The position numbers were made by a program, and so were the translations under genes. From positions 62,001 to 126,000 of the forward strand of contig JBHYCS010000012.1 in assembly GCA_051861445.1 (NCBI GenBank): a stretch of 64,000 nt of DNA, given 5' to 3'. Under the pieces are notes generated by a model. The model saw only the letters and a list, made by a program, of their open reading frames with translations, ran no database searches and had not been told where the DNA came from. The DNA is from Parasediminibacterium sp051861445. GTDB taxonomy: Bacteria; Bacteroidota; Bacteroidia; Chitinophagales; Chitinophagaceae. Numbering within the stretch: position 1 is the stretch's first letter; each line of letters starts with the position of its first letter. This document shows positions 36,462 to 46,013 of the stretch, piece by piece.

Positions 36462-38549
36462 ATGAAAAAAGGCTTTAATACCGTTTATGTTTTTATTGCT
36501 GTAGCCTTTTTAATATTGGTTGCAAGTACCGTTTTTGTAACCTATTTTCAGTCAGAGGTACTGAAAAACAATATTACGGATGCTGAAAAACACAGAAAAG
36601 TGTTGGCAAGCACCAATCAATTATTGGCCAACATAACCACTTTTGAAAGTTCTATTCGATTATTTCAACTCACCAAAAGCAAGCTGTATATAGAAAGTAT
36701 ACAAAATGAAAAACAAAGTATTCAGAAAGAGTTAAGGCAACTTCAACAGCTTTTACAAGTAGTTCCTAATAATGAAAAATTATTCGATTCTTTAAATAAA
36801 CTCACTGCAAAACAAATTCAATTATATAATCAATTTTTCCCCAATAATTTTCAACAAAATGTTCAAATTGTAGCAGCTAATACATTTGATGAAAGTGTTG
36901 CACTTAACAAAACCATCCTCAATCTTATTCAGCAGCTAAAAGCAGAACAAGATGGTATTTTATCAGCCAAAAAAGAAAGAAATATTCATGAAATTGTGCA
37001 ACTGCAATACTCTTTCTTAATTGTACTAACACTTTTGTTTATTAGTTTCTATTTATTGGCAAAAAGATTAATCAAATTAATTAAGAAAGAAAATCTTTTA
37101 TATGAAGAATTACAGCAGCAGTCAGATTTAATTAACAATAGCAACGATGCTATTATTACCATTGATGATCAGTTTAAAATTACATCTTGGAATTATGGAG
37201 CCGAAAAATCGTTAGGCTATAAACGAAGTGAAGTAATTAATAAAAGCATTTTAAAAGTTTTAAAAAGCGATTTAACAGAAGAAAGACGAAGTGAGAATAT
37301 TGCTTCTTTAAAAGAAAAAGGAACATGGAAAGGAGAGGTGGTACAATATAATAGAGACGGCGAAAAACTATACATGTTACTATCTTATAGTGCTGTAAAA
37401 AATGCCGATGGATCAATTAAAGGATACACTTCTATACGAACAGATATTACGGCACAAAAACTTTTAGAAAGTAAGCTAAAATTCGAAAATTCTTACCTAG
37501 AAATTGATGTTGACAAAAAAGCAAAAGAAATTAAAGAAATTTTTGAGCGAATGAAAAAGGCATTTATTGCTTTTGATAGAAACTTAAATATTACTTATGC
37601 CAATGATACTATTGCTACTTACATGCAAAAAGATAAAGACAAAATTATTGGCTCTAATTTGAAAGATTTATTTCCAAATGCACAAGCTTCTAGCTTTCAT
37701 TATGCTTGTTTACAAGCCTTGCAATATCAAAAAACAGTTTCTATAGAGGAATATATAGAGCATTTCGATCGATGGTTTGAAAGCAGCATTTATCCATCAG
37801 ACAATGGCTTATCGGTATATGTAAGTGATATTACAGAAAAAGTGAGAGCCGATGAAGAATTACAACAAAAAAACAAACAGTTGCAGGTTTTATCTAGTTA
37901 CCTTCAAAATCTAAGAGAAGATGAAAGGAAAAAAATAGCTAGAGAATTACACGACGATTTGGGGCAAATTGCCACCGTTTTAAAAGTAGATGTTGTACGA
38001 ATTAGAAAACAGTATCTTGACGGTCAAACCGATATTGAACAAAAGCTTACCACGTTGTTAAATACAATGGATATTTTGATTTCTAAAATCAGAAAAATTT
38101 CATACGAATTAAGACCAGATTTATTAGACCATGTAGGCCTGCAAACTGCTTTGGAAAAACACTGCAAAGAGTTTGAAAAAGTAACCGGTACCATTTGTAT
38201 TTTTAACGATGAAACACCTGAAAATACACGTTTCACACAAGAATTAGAAACAACTATTTTTAGAATTTGCCAAGAAGCATTAACCAATATTATGCGTCAT
38301 GCAGCTGCTTCAAAAGTGGTGGTTACCATTGCACTTCTAAACAATGAAATTATACTCACCATTAAAGACAATGGAAAAGGTTTTGATATTATTGCAAAAA
38401 AACAAAGTCTTGGTCTTTTAGGAATGCAAGAAAGAGCAAAAGCAATAATGGGAGAATTAGAAATTATTAGTCAAATAAATAAGGGAACAACCATACAATT
38501 TTCTGTGAATTACGTAAAATCCGCTACCTATGAAAATATTAATAGCTGA
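36462..38549 (+). CDS. Membrane sensor histidine kinase, CHASE3-like/PAS/HisKA_3
   Basis: 695 residues. Membrane helices at about 8-29 and 183-203 enclose a helical periplasmic region (30-182) like CHASE3, with VFVTYFQSEVL and long helices. PAS domains follow at about 216-332 and 355-460. The HisKA_3 dimerisation domain has LREDERKKIARELHDDLGQ in two blocks, with phospho-His H497; the HATPase_c has QEALTNIMRHA, DNGKGFD and LGLLGMQERA. This is the NarX/DegS type that pairs with NarL-type regulators. Its end overlaps the regulator gene by 20 bases, so they are translationally coupled. The signal is unknown. Confidence 0.93.
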   Translation: MKKGFNTVYVFIAVAFLILVASTVFVTYFQSEVLKNNITDAEKHRKVLASTNQLLANITTFESSIRLFQLTKSKLYIESIQNEKQSIQKELRQLQQLLQVVPNNEKLFDSLNKLTAKQIQLYNQFFPNNFQQNVQIVAANTFDESVALNKTILNLIQQLKAEQDGILSAKKERNIHEIVQLQYSFLIVLTLLFISFYLLAKRLIKLIKKENLLYEELQQQSDLINNSNDAIITIDDQFKITSWNYGAEKSLGYKRSEVINKSILKVLKSDLTEERRSENIASLKEKGTWKGEVVQYNRDGEKLYMLLSYSAVKNADGSIKGYTSIRTDITAQKLLESKLKFENSYLEIDVDKKAKEIKEIFERMKKAFIAFDRNLNITYANDTIATYMQKDKDKIIGSNLKDLFPNAQASSFHYACLQALQYQKTVSIEEYIEHFDRWFESSIYPSDNGLSVYVSDITEKVRADEELQQKNKQLQVLSSYLQNLREDERKKIARELHDDLGQIATVLKVDVVRIRKQYLDGQTDIEQKLTTLLNTMDILISKIRKISYELRPDLLDHVGLQTALEKHCKEFEKVTGTICIFNDETPENTRFTQELETTIFRICQEALTNIMRHAAASKVVVTIALLNNEIILTIKDNGKGFDIIAKKQSLGLLGMQERAKAIMGELEIISQINKGTTIQFSVNYVKSATYENINS

Positions 38550-39156
38550 CGATCATCAATTGGTACGTATGGCCTTACATTGCATACTTAACGAGGCATA
38601 CAGTAATGCTGAAGTAGAAGAAGCTGCAGACACAGCAGAAATGCTTAAAAAGGCACTTAAAGAGCATTGGGATTTAATTATTTCAGACATTGCTTTTCCC
38701 GATCAATCTGGTTTAGATGCTCTAAAACAAATAAAAACCCATAAACCTAAAATTCCTGTATTAATGTTGAGTATGTATCCTGCTCAAGAATATGCCATAC
38801 GTTGTATTACAGCAGGTGCAGTTGGATATTTAAACAAAGAAAATATTGCCGACGAACTTATTAAAGCTATTAATCAAATTTTAGCTGGGAAAAAATACAT
38901 TAATATGGAAGTAGCAGAAATTTTAGCTGCTTCTTTTGAAGACAAATCAAGAACAGTTTTACACGAAAACCTATCTGATAGAGAATACGAAGTTTTTAAA
39001 TTGTTGTTAGAAGGATTAAGCATGCAAGAAATTAGTGAAAAACTATGCATTAGTGTAAATACAGTGCGTACGCATAAAGTACATATTTTAAAGAAGATGC
39101 ATTTGCAAAGCGATGCTGATATGATTAAATACGGCATTCAAAATCAACTCATTTAA
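38530..39156 (+). CDS. NarL/FixJ-type response regulator
   Basis: 208 residues. The receiver domain has the acidic pair D7/D8, phosphoacceptor D53 in ISDIAFPDQSG and the Lys in GYLNKENI. The C-terminal LuxR-type helix-turn-helix (about 140-205) has LSDREYEVFKLLLEGLSMQEI in two blocks and NTVRTHKVHILKKM. It starts within the end of the kinase gene, which makes the kinase its cognate partner. It is predicted to bind DNA as a dimer. A terminator at 39191 ends the pair. Confidence 0.94.
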   Translation: MKILIADDHQLVRMALHCILNEAYSNAEVEEAADTAEMLKKALKEHWDLIISDIAFPDQSGLDALKQIKTHKPKIPVLMLSMYPAQEYAIRCITAGAVGYLNKENIADELIKAINQILAGKKYINMEVAEILAASFEDKSRTVLHENLSDREYEVFKLLLEGLSMQEISEKLCISVNTVRTHKVHILKKMHLQSDADMIKYGIQNQLI

Positions 39157-39190
39157 ATTCAATGTTTATACATGTTAGCTAAATATCAAG

Positions 39191-39224
39191 CACATTTATA
39201 CAGTTCATATAAATGTGTTTTTTA
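39191..39224 (+). terminator. Terminator between the two regulator genes
   Basis: A perfect 10-bp stem, CACATTTATA (39191-39200) with TATAAATGTG (39208-39217), and then seven T. It separates the kinase-regulator operon from the solo regulator. Confidence 0.8.
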
Positions 39225-39295
39225 TTTACAGTTGTTTTAAAAATATCCAAACCTATTTTTACGGTTTATCGTAATTCATCATTAAAAATATTCTT

Positions 39296-39922
39296 ATGAA
39301 AATATTATTGGTAGATGATCATTCTATGATTCGTCAAGGATTAAAAATGATTCTTACACAGTCTTATCCATCAGCTGAAATAGTTGAAAAAAGCAATGCT
39401 TACGATTTAGAAGATGAATTAAAAGAAAATACGTTTGATATTGTAGTAACTGACTTATTTATGAGTGGACCCGCTGTTACTGATATTATTAAACAAACAA
39501 GAGAGGCCCAAAATAAAGTTCCCATTTTAGTGTTAAGTATGTCTTTACCCGAAAAAAATGCGGTTAGAGTTATTCGTTCTGGTGCAAATGGATATTTAAA
39601 TAAAGACACTGCACCCAACGAACTTATCAAGGCTATTGAATTTGTACTAAAAGGTAAAAAATACATTACTCCAGAAATTGCATCCTTATTGGCAGATGCT
39701 TATTTAGATGATGTAGAAAAAATGCCACATGAGCATTTATCTGATAGAGAATACCAAGTTTTTCAAATGTTGGCAAAAGGTAAAACGGTGTCTGCAATTG
39801 CCAACGATTTAGGCGTAAGCATCAACACGATCAGTACCTATAAAGGTAGGATTTTAGAAAAAATGAACTTCCAAAATTTTGCCGATATTATTAAGTATGC
39901 ACATAGCAATAATTTGATATAG
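39296..39922 (+). CDS. Stand-alone NarL/FixJ-type response regulator
   Basis: 208 residues, clearly paralogous to the regulators at 38530 and 45183. The receiver has D7/D8 and D53 in VTDLFMSGPAV; the Pro that usually follows the DxxM motif is absent. Lys is in GYLNKDTAP. The HTH has LSDREYQVFQMLAKGKTVSAI in two blocks and NTISTYKGRILEKM. It has its own transcript, after a terminator, and no kinase gene beside it. It could be driven by either nearby kinase, or by both. The duplication is local. Confidence 0.92.
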   Translation: MKILLVDDHSMIRQGLKMILTQSYPSAEIVEKSNAYDLEDELKENTFDIVVTDLFMSGPAVTDIIKQTREAQNKVPILVLSMSLPEKNAVRVIRSGANGYLNKDTAPNELIKAIEFVLKGKKYITPEIASLLADAYLDDVEKMPHEHLSDREYQVFQMLAKGKTVSAIANDLGVSINTISTYKGRILEKMNFQNFADIIKYAHSNNLI

Positions 39923-40076
39923 CATGCTTTAAACTATTTCACAAAAAACAGTAATCAAACTACTACAAAACAGTCGTAAATAATTGATGATTAGTTCATT
40001 CCGTATACTAAAATAATCTTATTCATACTGTAGTTCCTTTGGGTTGCAATTAAGCGATATCCAAAATCCTACAGTC

Positions 40077-41171
40077 ATGAAAAGTCTAATCACATTTGTA
40101 GCAGCACTCTTCTTCTTCACCACAACAACTACTGCACAATACACTCCGTTGCCATTTGGCGTTTCTTTATGTGGTGCTGAATTTGGTACAGAAAGTTTAC
40201 CAGGTTTATATAACAAACATTATATCTATCCAGACAAAGCAGAAATAGAATATTTTGCTAAAAAAGGAGTAAGTGTAATGCAATTGCCATTTCGTTGGGA
40301 ACGTATACAAAGAAAATTAGGCGGTGCTTTAGACTTGCAAGAACTTTCTTACATGAAAAAGTTTTTAACCGATTGTGCTAATACAGGTGTAATGGTGGTT
40401 TTAAACATGCACAATTTTGCTCGTTACAAAATCAATGGCGTAGAATTTATTATTGGATCTCCACAAGTGCCTTTAGCTGCTTTTAAAGATGTTTGGAAAA
40501 AAATTGCTTATGAACTTAGAAATTTCAGCAACATATATGCTTTCGATATTATGAACGAACCCCATGATATGGGCAATTATCCTTGGTTTTATGCAGCACA
40601 ACAAGCTATTAATGGTATTAGAGAAGTAAATCCTAGCATTTACATTATGATTGAAGGAGATAGATATTCTAATGCTCCTACTTGGGCTGAACATAGCGAT
40701 AATCTTAAAAACCTTCAAGATCCTGCTGATAACTTAATTTACAATGCACACTGCTATTTTGATACCGATTTATCTGGTAGATATGCTTATAGCTACGATG
40801 AAATGAACATTCATGAACAAACTGGCGTAGATAAAATAAGACCTTTTATTAACTGGTTAAAAGCAAACGGTAAAAAAGGATTTGTAGGCGAATTTGGAAT
40901 TCCTAAAAACGACAAACGTTGGTTACCTGTTTTAGATAATTTCTTACGCTATTTAACTGCTAACAACATTAGTGGAAGCTATTGGGCTGCTGGTCCTTGG
41001 TGGAAAAGCTACCCACTTTCTTTACACCCAATTTCTGGTAACGATCAGCCTCAAATGGGTATTTATGCTAAATATTTATACAAATCAGAAAACAATCCTG
41101 CTACTGCTGTAGCCATCAATACTTCTCCTAATTACAAAGCAAATACAAGTGTAATTGTAGGAAGAAGATAA
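40077..41171 (+). CDS. Secreted glycoside hydrolase family 5 (cellulase-type)
   Basis: 364 residues from ATG 40077, where the signal peptide MKSLITFVAALFFFTTTTTA begins; the frame stays open to an upstream TTG at 40044, which is rejected. GH5 motifs: LPFRWERIQ, VVLNMHNFARY, the acid/base E161 in IMNEPHDMG and the nucleophile E272 in FVGEFGIPK. It should cleave a beta-1,4-glucan or related polysaccharide by a retaining mechanism, outside the cytoplasm. There is no carbohydrate-binding module and no recognisable T9SS tail. It sits alone between two kinase/regulator blocks, which may control it; that is inference from position. Confidence 0.88.
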   Translation: MKSLITFVAALFFFTTTTTAQYTPLPFGVSLCGAEFGTESLPGLYNKHYIYPDKAEIEYFAKKGVSVMQLPFRWERIQRKLGGALDLQELSYMKKFLTDCANTGVMVVLNMHNFARYKINGVEFIIGSPQVPLAAFKDVWKKIAYELRNFSNIYAFDIMNEPHDMGNYPWFYAAQQAINGIREVNPSIYIMIEGDRYSNAPTWAEHSDNLKNLQDPADNLIYNAHCYFDTDLSGRYAYSYDEMNIHEQTGVDKIRPFINWLKANGKKGFVGEFGIPKNDKRWLPVLDNFLRYLTANNISGSYWAAGPWWKSYPLSLHPISGNDQPQMGIYAKYLYKSENNPATAVAINTSPNYKANTSVIVGRR

Positions 41172-41805
41172 TTGAAAAAAGCTTATTTAGGATGTAGAAT
41201 AATCATAATTGCAACAAACCCATTTTGTAAATACTAAAATCAATGCCTATGGTAAAACACAGCAAATAACCATTTTTTTAACAAGGGATATACAGAATTT
41301 AATTGCAAAAAATGAAACCCAATTATTCACTAAATCAAATTATATGCTATAGACAAAAGAAAACAGGATAACTATATCGGATTTTTAATTGCACATGATC
41401 ATCATTTTTTCACCCACAAATAATCAAAGCCTATGATTATAATACAATAAGCAAAACATTTTACACAATAAAAAAGCATTGGTTTTGTGTTTATCACTGC
41501 TTTTTTCAATCCAAATTCTCAAAGCTTGCTGTAAAATTTTTTGTAACAATTATCAACTTGAATGTTAGAATTTGTAAAAAGGGAAAATCAGGTAATTTTT
41601 GCTTTAATCATAATACTACTATTGACATGTTTTATACTACGATTGTATAGAATAACTTGTACTATTTAGTTTTCTGCAAAATGCATCTCTTTTTCAAAAT
41701 AGTTTCTTTGCTTGCACTAATATGTTATTGGGTAAAGTTTCGAAACCAAGAATAAAATGTTTCCCGTTAGCCTATTAGTTTTATATTTAGTTTCCCTTTT
41801 AAACT
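41172..41805 (+). other. 634-base intergenic region, no gene recognised
   Basis: Very AT-rich, with no ORF above 25 codons and no tRNA. A weak terminator-like hairpin AAAAAAGCA (41470-41478) with TGCTTTTTT (41498-41506) lies in the middle and may end the GH5 transcript. The last 300 bases probably hold the promoter of the kinase at 41806, but no clean TAnnTTTG box was found. Confidence 0.6.
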
Positions 41806-44800
41806 ATGAGAAACGCTCTATTTTCTAATATTCGACATTCAATTGCTGCATTTGTTGTAGATAAAAATGAAGTAATTATCGACGCAGCTAACCTACACAA
41901 CATTGGCTTAAATGATTTTGTAGCTCCTGCAACGTATAACCAATTGTTTCATGAATCTGTTGCTTCTGAAATTGCAAATGCAGTAAAACAAGTATTTACA
42001 AAAAATAAAAAAAAGATTGAACTACAAGTACAACTTTTGATAAATGGAAAAGCTATTTGGCATGTATTTACCATAAAACAACAACATAGCGATTTTGAAA
42101 CTTTGGCATTTGTTATGGTAAAAAAAATGAATGCTCAGCAAGTGAAAATTATTCATTTACAAAACCAACTAAAACAATCTAAAGAACAACTTAAAACAAT
42201 TAAGCAGATTTCTGATTTTAATGCAAAAGTCATTAATAATGCCAATGCAATTATAATTGCGTTAAATAAACATGGAGAAATTATTCGATTTAGCAAAAAT
42301 GCAGAAAAAATAGCTGGATATAGCAGTGAGGAAGTTTTGGGTAAAAATGCTTTGCAAATTTTTGTACCCAAAAATATTTTTCCAAACGAACATGCCTTAT
42401 TAATTCAACTTATTAAAACGAGGCAGAATGGTGGTTTTTACGAAGGGCCTTTACTTACCAAAAGTGGAGAAACAAAAATCATCACCTGGAAAAATAGAAA
42501 TATTCAATCGTCGAATAACGTAGATATTGCTTTTGTGTGTATTGGTAAAGATATTACAGAGCTTAGGGCAAATACGCAACGCTTATCAGATAGTGAGGCT
42601 CGATTTAGAGAATTGGCTAAAACCTTGCCTTTGGCTATTATTTGTTTTGAACGCTCGGGTAAAATTGCTTTTATTAATGCAGCTTATACCAAACTATTTG
42701 GATACAATGCCGATGAGCTTAAAAGCGTAAACGACATTATTCAAACATTTTACGAATCAGATACTATTATACAAAAAGCAAAACATCGTTGGCAGTTCGA
42801 TTTGCTTACCAAACCATACGAACCTATTCAGCCAAGAATTATTCATGTTCTTTGTAAAAATGGTGCGTATAAAGATGTTGAAGTAAATGGTTCTGTCAAC
42901 AACGAATACCTATATTACTCCTACACAGATATAACCTATCGGCTTCAATACGAAAAAGCCCTGATTGAAGGAAAAGAATATTTTAAAAATGTTGCAGAAA
43001 ATATACCTATTCCTGTTGCTATTGGAAATTTAAAAATGGAAACCGTTTTTGTAAACAAAGCATTTACAAAAGTACTTGGATATACTTTAGATGATATTCC
43101 AAAAGTGCAAAACGGTAATCCATATTTTGTGTTTAAAAACGAAGAAGAAAGCCAACAGCAAACACAAGAATGGTTAGAAATTGCCAATACTTACATTAAC
43201 ACAGGTAAACTTTTAAAACAAATCATCTACAGAACAATTCGCTGTAAAGACAATACAATCAAACATTTTGAAATAAATTTTTCAATCGATAATCAGTTTC
43301 TATATTCCAATTTTATAGATATTACTGAAAAGAAGAAGGTAGAGCAGTTGTTAATTGAAAGCGAACAAAAATTTAAAAAAGTTGCTGAAAATATTCCGTT
43401 ACCAATGGTTTGTCATACCAAAGAAATGGAATTCATTTTCACCAATCAACAATTTACAGAGGTGTTTGGGTTAAGTATGAACAATATAAATAGCTATGGA
43501 TTATGGCTTTCTAAATTTGTATATTCTACAGCAGAAATAGAGAAAAAAGAAACAACTGAGTTGTTTGATGCAATTGCTAATTTCCAAAAAAATACAACAA
43601 AAGTTTCACCAATTCTTGAACGAAGAATAAAAGACAAGCACAACAATACAAGAGTATTTGAAATTGCGTTTACAGTGCAAGAAGATTTAATTTATGCATT
43701 GTTAAACGATGTAACTGAAAAAATTCAAACAAAGCGTTTATTACAAAAAAGTGAACTGCGATTTAAAAATATTGCCGAAAATGCACCTTTAGCAATTATT
43801 ACATTCGATTTTCAAATGAATATTACCTACGTAAACAAGCAGTTTAAAAGATTGCTTGGTTATTCGCTTGAAGATGTAGCAGCATATAATGTTTGGCAAA
43901 AATTAATTGTGCATGTAACCGAAGAAGAACGATCTGAAAACGAAAAAGAGTGGCTAGAAAGTGTAAATAGGTTAAGAGCTGGTAATTTATTGCAAGCAGA
44001 AAGTTTGGAAAGAACTATCATTTGTAAAAATGGCGAGAATAGAATTTTCGAAATTAGTTTTACAGCCGACGATCAATTGGTATATGCAATTTTAGACGAT
44101 ATTACCGAACGTAAAACAGCCGAATTGCGTTTATTCGAAAGTGAACAACGCTTTAAAGCTTTGGCCGATAATATGCCAATAGCAATTGGTAGTCACCATA
44201 TTAATGGTACTGTTTTATTTTTAAACAATCACTTTTTAAAAACAATAGGATATACATTACAAGATATTCCAACACTAGAAGATTGGTATTTAAAAACACA
44301 ACCAAATCCAGATATACGAGCTACTTTATTTGCTCATTGGTTAGAAACGGTAGAGGCTTACAGAAACAATCAACTTAGTGATATTCCACATATTGAAACA
44401 GATATTCGTTGCAAAGACAAAATAACTCGAACCTTTAATTTTTTATTCAGTATTCACCAAGATATTGTGTACATCATGTTGGTAGATATTACTGAAAGAA
44501 GAAAAGCGGAGAAAGAATTAATATCATCGCATTTACAATTAAGAGAATTAACATCTCACCTTCAAAAAGTAAGAGAAGAAGAAAGAAAATACATTGCAAG
44601 AGAAATTCATGATGAATTAGGTCAACTTATCACAGGCTTAAAAATGGATATTAGTATGCTTAAAAGACGATTAAGCAACAAAATACCAGATATTGGTAAT
44701 TACATGGTTGATGTTTTAGACCTTACAGATACCATTGTAAACACCGTAAGAAGAATAGCTTCAGATTTAAGACCAAGTATTTTAGATGATATAGGGCTAG

Positions 44801-45174
44801 GTGCTGCACTTGAATGGCAAGCCAAAGAATTCGAAAAACGAACCGCTATAAAATGTGTATTCGATAATCAAATAGATCATTTAGATTTATCTGTAGATAT
44901 TAAATCGAATTTGTTTAGAATTTATCAAGAATCGTTAACCAATATTATTCGTCATTCAAATGCTACAAGCGTTCAAAGCGTAGCCAAAGTAGTTCAGAAA
45001 AAATTGATACTTACAATTGCTGATAATGGAAGAGGCTTTGATACACATTTAACAAATAAAACATTGGGTATTTTAGGAATGAAAGAACGTGCAATTATGA
45101 TAAATGCTACTTTTACGATTGAAAGCGAAACAAACGTTGGTACTACCATTACTATTAAAATGCCCCTAAATTAA
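41806..45174 (+). CDS. Soluble sensor histidine kinase with about seven tandem PAS domains
   Basis: 1122 residues and no membrane helix. A PAS-like N-terminus (about 10-110) and a coiled linker (110-135) precede six PAS units at about 135-255, 262-380, 391-512, 520-640, 650-770 and 780-900. The last four begin with near-identical F-K-x-(V/I/L)-A-(E/D)-N-x-P starts and have the same RCKD/FEI(N/S)FS end, so they arose by internal duplication. HisKA_3 follows with REEERKYIAREIHDELGQ and H935, then HATPase_c with QESLTNIIRHS, DNGRGFD and LGILGMKER. The regulator gene follows 8 bases downstream. The input signal is unknown. Confidence 0.93.
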   Translation: MRNALFSNIRHSIAAFVVDKNEVIIDAANLHNIGLNDFVAPATYNQLFHESVASEIANAVKQVFTKNKKKIELQVQLLINGKAIWHVFTIKQQHSDFETLAFVMVKKMNAQQVKIIHLQNQLKQSKEQLKTIKQISDFNAKVINNANAIIIALNKHGEIIRFSKNAEKIAGYSSEEVLGKNALQIFVPKNIFPNEHALLIQLIKTRQNGGFYEGPLLTKSGETKIITWKNRNIQSSNNVDIAFVCIGKDITELRANTQRLSDSEARFRELAKTLPLAIICFERSGKIAFINAAYTKLFGYNADELKSVNDIIQTFYESDTIIQKAKHRWQFDLLTKPYEPIQPRIIHVLCKNGAYKDVEVNGSVNNEYLYYSYTDITYRLQYEKALIEGKEYFKNVAENIPIPVAIGNLKMETVFVNKAFTKVLGYTLDDIPKVQNGNPYFVFKNEEESQQQTQEWLEIANTYINTGKLLKQIIYRTIRCKDNTIKHFEINFSIDNQFLYSNFIDITEKKKVEQLLIESEQKFKKVAENIPLPMVCHTKEMEFIFTNQQFTEVFGLSMNNINSYGLWLSKFVYSTAEIEKKETTELFDAIANFQKNTTKVSPILERRIKDKHNNTRVFEIAFTVQEDLIYALLNDVTEKIQTKRLLQKSELRFKNIAENAPLAIITFDFQMNITYVNKQFKRLLGYSLEDVAAYNVWQKLIVHVTEEERSENEKEWLESVNRLRAGNLLQAESLERTIICKNGENRIFEISFTADDQLVYAILDDITERKTAELRLFESEQRFKALADNMPIAIGSHHINGTVLFLNNHFLKTIGYTLQDIPTLEDWYLKTQPNPDIRATLFAHWLETVEAYRNNQLSDIPHIETDIRCKDKITRTFNFLFSIHQDIVYIMLVDITERRKAEKELISSHLQLRELTSHLQKVREEERKYIAREIHDELGQLITGLKMDISMLKRRLSNKIPDIGNYMVDVLDLTDTIVNTVRRIASDLRPSILDDIGLGAALEWQAKEFEKRTAIKCVFDNQIDHLDLSVDIKSNLFRIYQESLTNIIRHSNATSVQSVAKVVQKKLILTIADNGRGFDTHLTNKTLGILGMKERAIMINATFTIESETNVGTTITIKMPLN

Positions 45175-45182
45175 TTTTTGCT

Positions 45183-45812
45183 ATGCATATTCTAATTGGA
45201 GATGATCACAGTGTGGTACGAAAGGGACTCAAAATGATTATTGAGGAAGCCTATCCAAATGCCATTATTGAAGAAGCACAAGATGGTGCAGATATTATAA
45301 AAAAGTTAGCAAAACGATCTGATTGGACAATTATTGTGTCTGATATTTCAATGCCAGGAAGATCAGGATTAGAAATTATTAAATATGTAAAAGAAAATTT
45401 ACCTAAAGTTCCTGTATTGATACTCAGTGTTCATGCAGCCGAACATTATGCTGTACGTACATTAAAAGCAGGTGCATCAGGGTATTTAACCAAAGAAAGT
45501 GCTCCTGAAGAATTGGTAAAAGCCATCCAACAAATTACAAGCGGACGAAAATACATTACTGCAGAAGTTGCTGAATTGTTGATTGAATTTCAAGGCAATG
45601 AAATGAGCGATCAACCACATAGAAACCTTTCTGATAGAGAGTTTGAAGTGTTTAAATTGATTGCCAAAGGTTATAAAATTTCTGAAATTGGTGAACAACT
45701 TTCTCTAAGCATCAATACAATTAGTACATATAGAACTCGAATTTTAGAGAAAATGCACATGACTACAAATGCCGAACTTACCAAATATGCCATTACCCAT
45801 AATTTGGGTTAA
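45183..45812 (+). CDS. NarL/FixJ-type response regulator
   Basis: 209 residues, with D7/D8, phosphoacceptor D54 in VSDISMPGRSG, the Lys in GYLTKESAP, and a LuxR HTH with LSDREFEVFKLIAKGYKI and NTISTYRTRILEKM. It lies 8 bases after the PAS kinase and is its likely partner. Close paralogue of the two regulators at 38530 and 39296. A strong terminator follows. Confidence 0.94.
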   Translation: MHILIGDDHSVVRKGLKMIIEEAYPNAIIEEAQDGADIIKKLAKRSDWTIIVSDISMPGRSGLEIIKYVKENLPKVPVLILSVHAAEHYAVRTLKAGASGYLTKESAPEELVKAIQQITSGRKYITAEVAELLIEFQGNEMSDQPHRNLSDREFEVFKLIAKGYKISEIGEQLSLSINTISTYRTRILEKMHMTTNAELTKYAITHNLG

Positions 45813-45840
45813 AAGGCGTTTTTAACTAAGAATAATACTC

Positions 45841-45878
45841 AAAAAAGCAATCCACAAAAAATAGGATTGCTTTTTTAT
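45841..45878 (+). terminator. Terminator after the kinase-regulator pair
   Basis: A perfect 13-bp stem, AAAAAAGCAATCC (45841-45853) with GGATTGCTTTTTT (45864-45876), and a 10-base loop. Confidence 0.92.
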
Positions 45879-46013
45879 TTGGATGATTTTTGCAGTGGAT
45901 GAATTCATAAAGTTTTTGCTGCACAATTGTTTTTAATTGGGTTTTCACATACCTTTAAGCCAACTATATTTTATTTGTTACGCCTACTTTTCTAAGCTCA
46001 ATAAATCTGTTAC

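Noticed and set aside
41681..41755. A 24-codon hydrophobic ORF (MHLFFKIVSLLALI...) in the 634-base gap before the PAS kinase
   Set aside because: It is too short and there is no promoter box or conservation evidence; a hydrophobic run of this length is expected by chance in AT-rich DNA.
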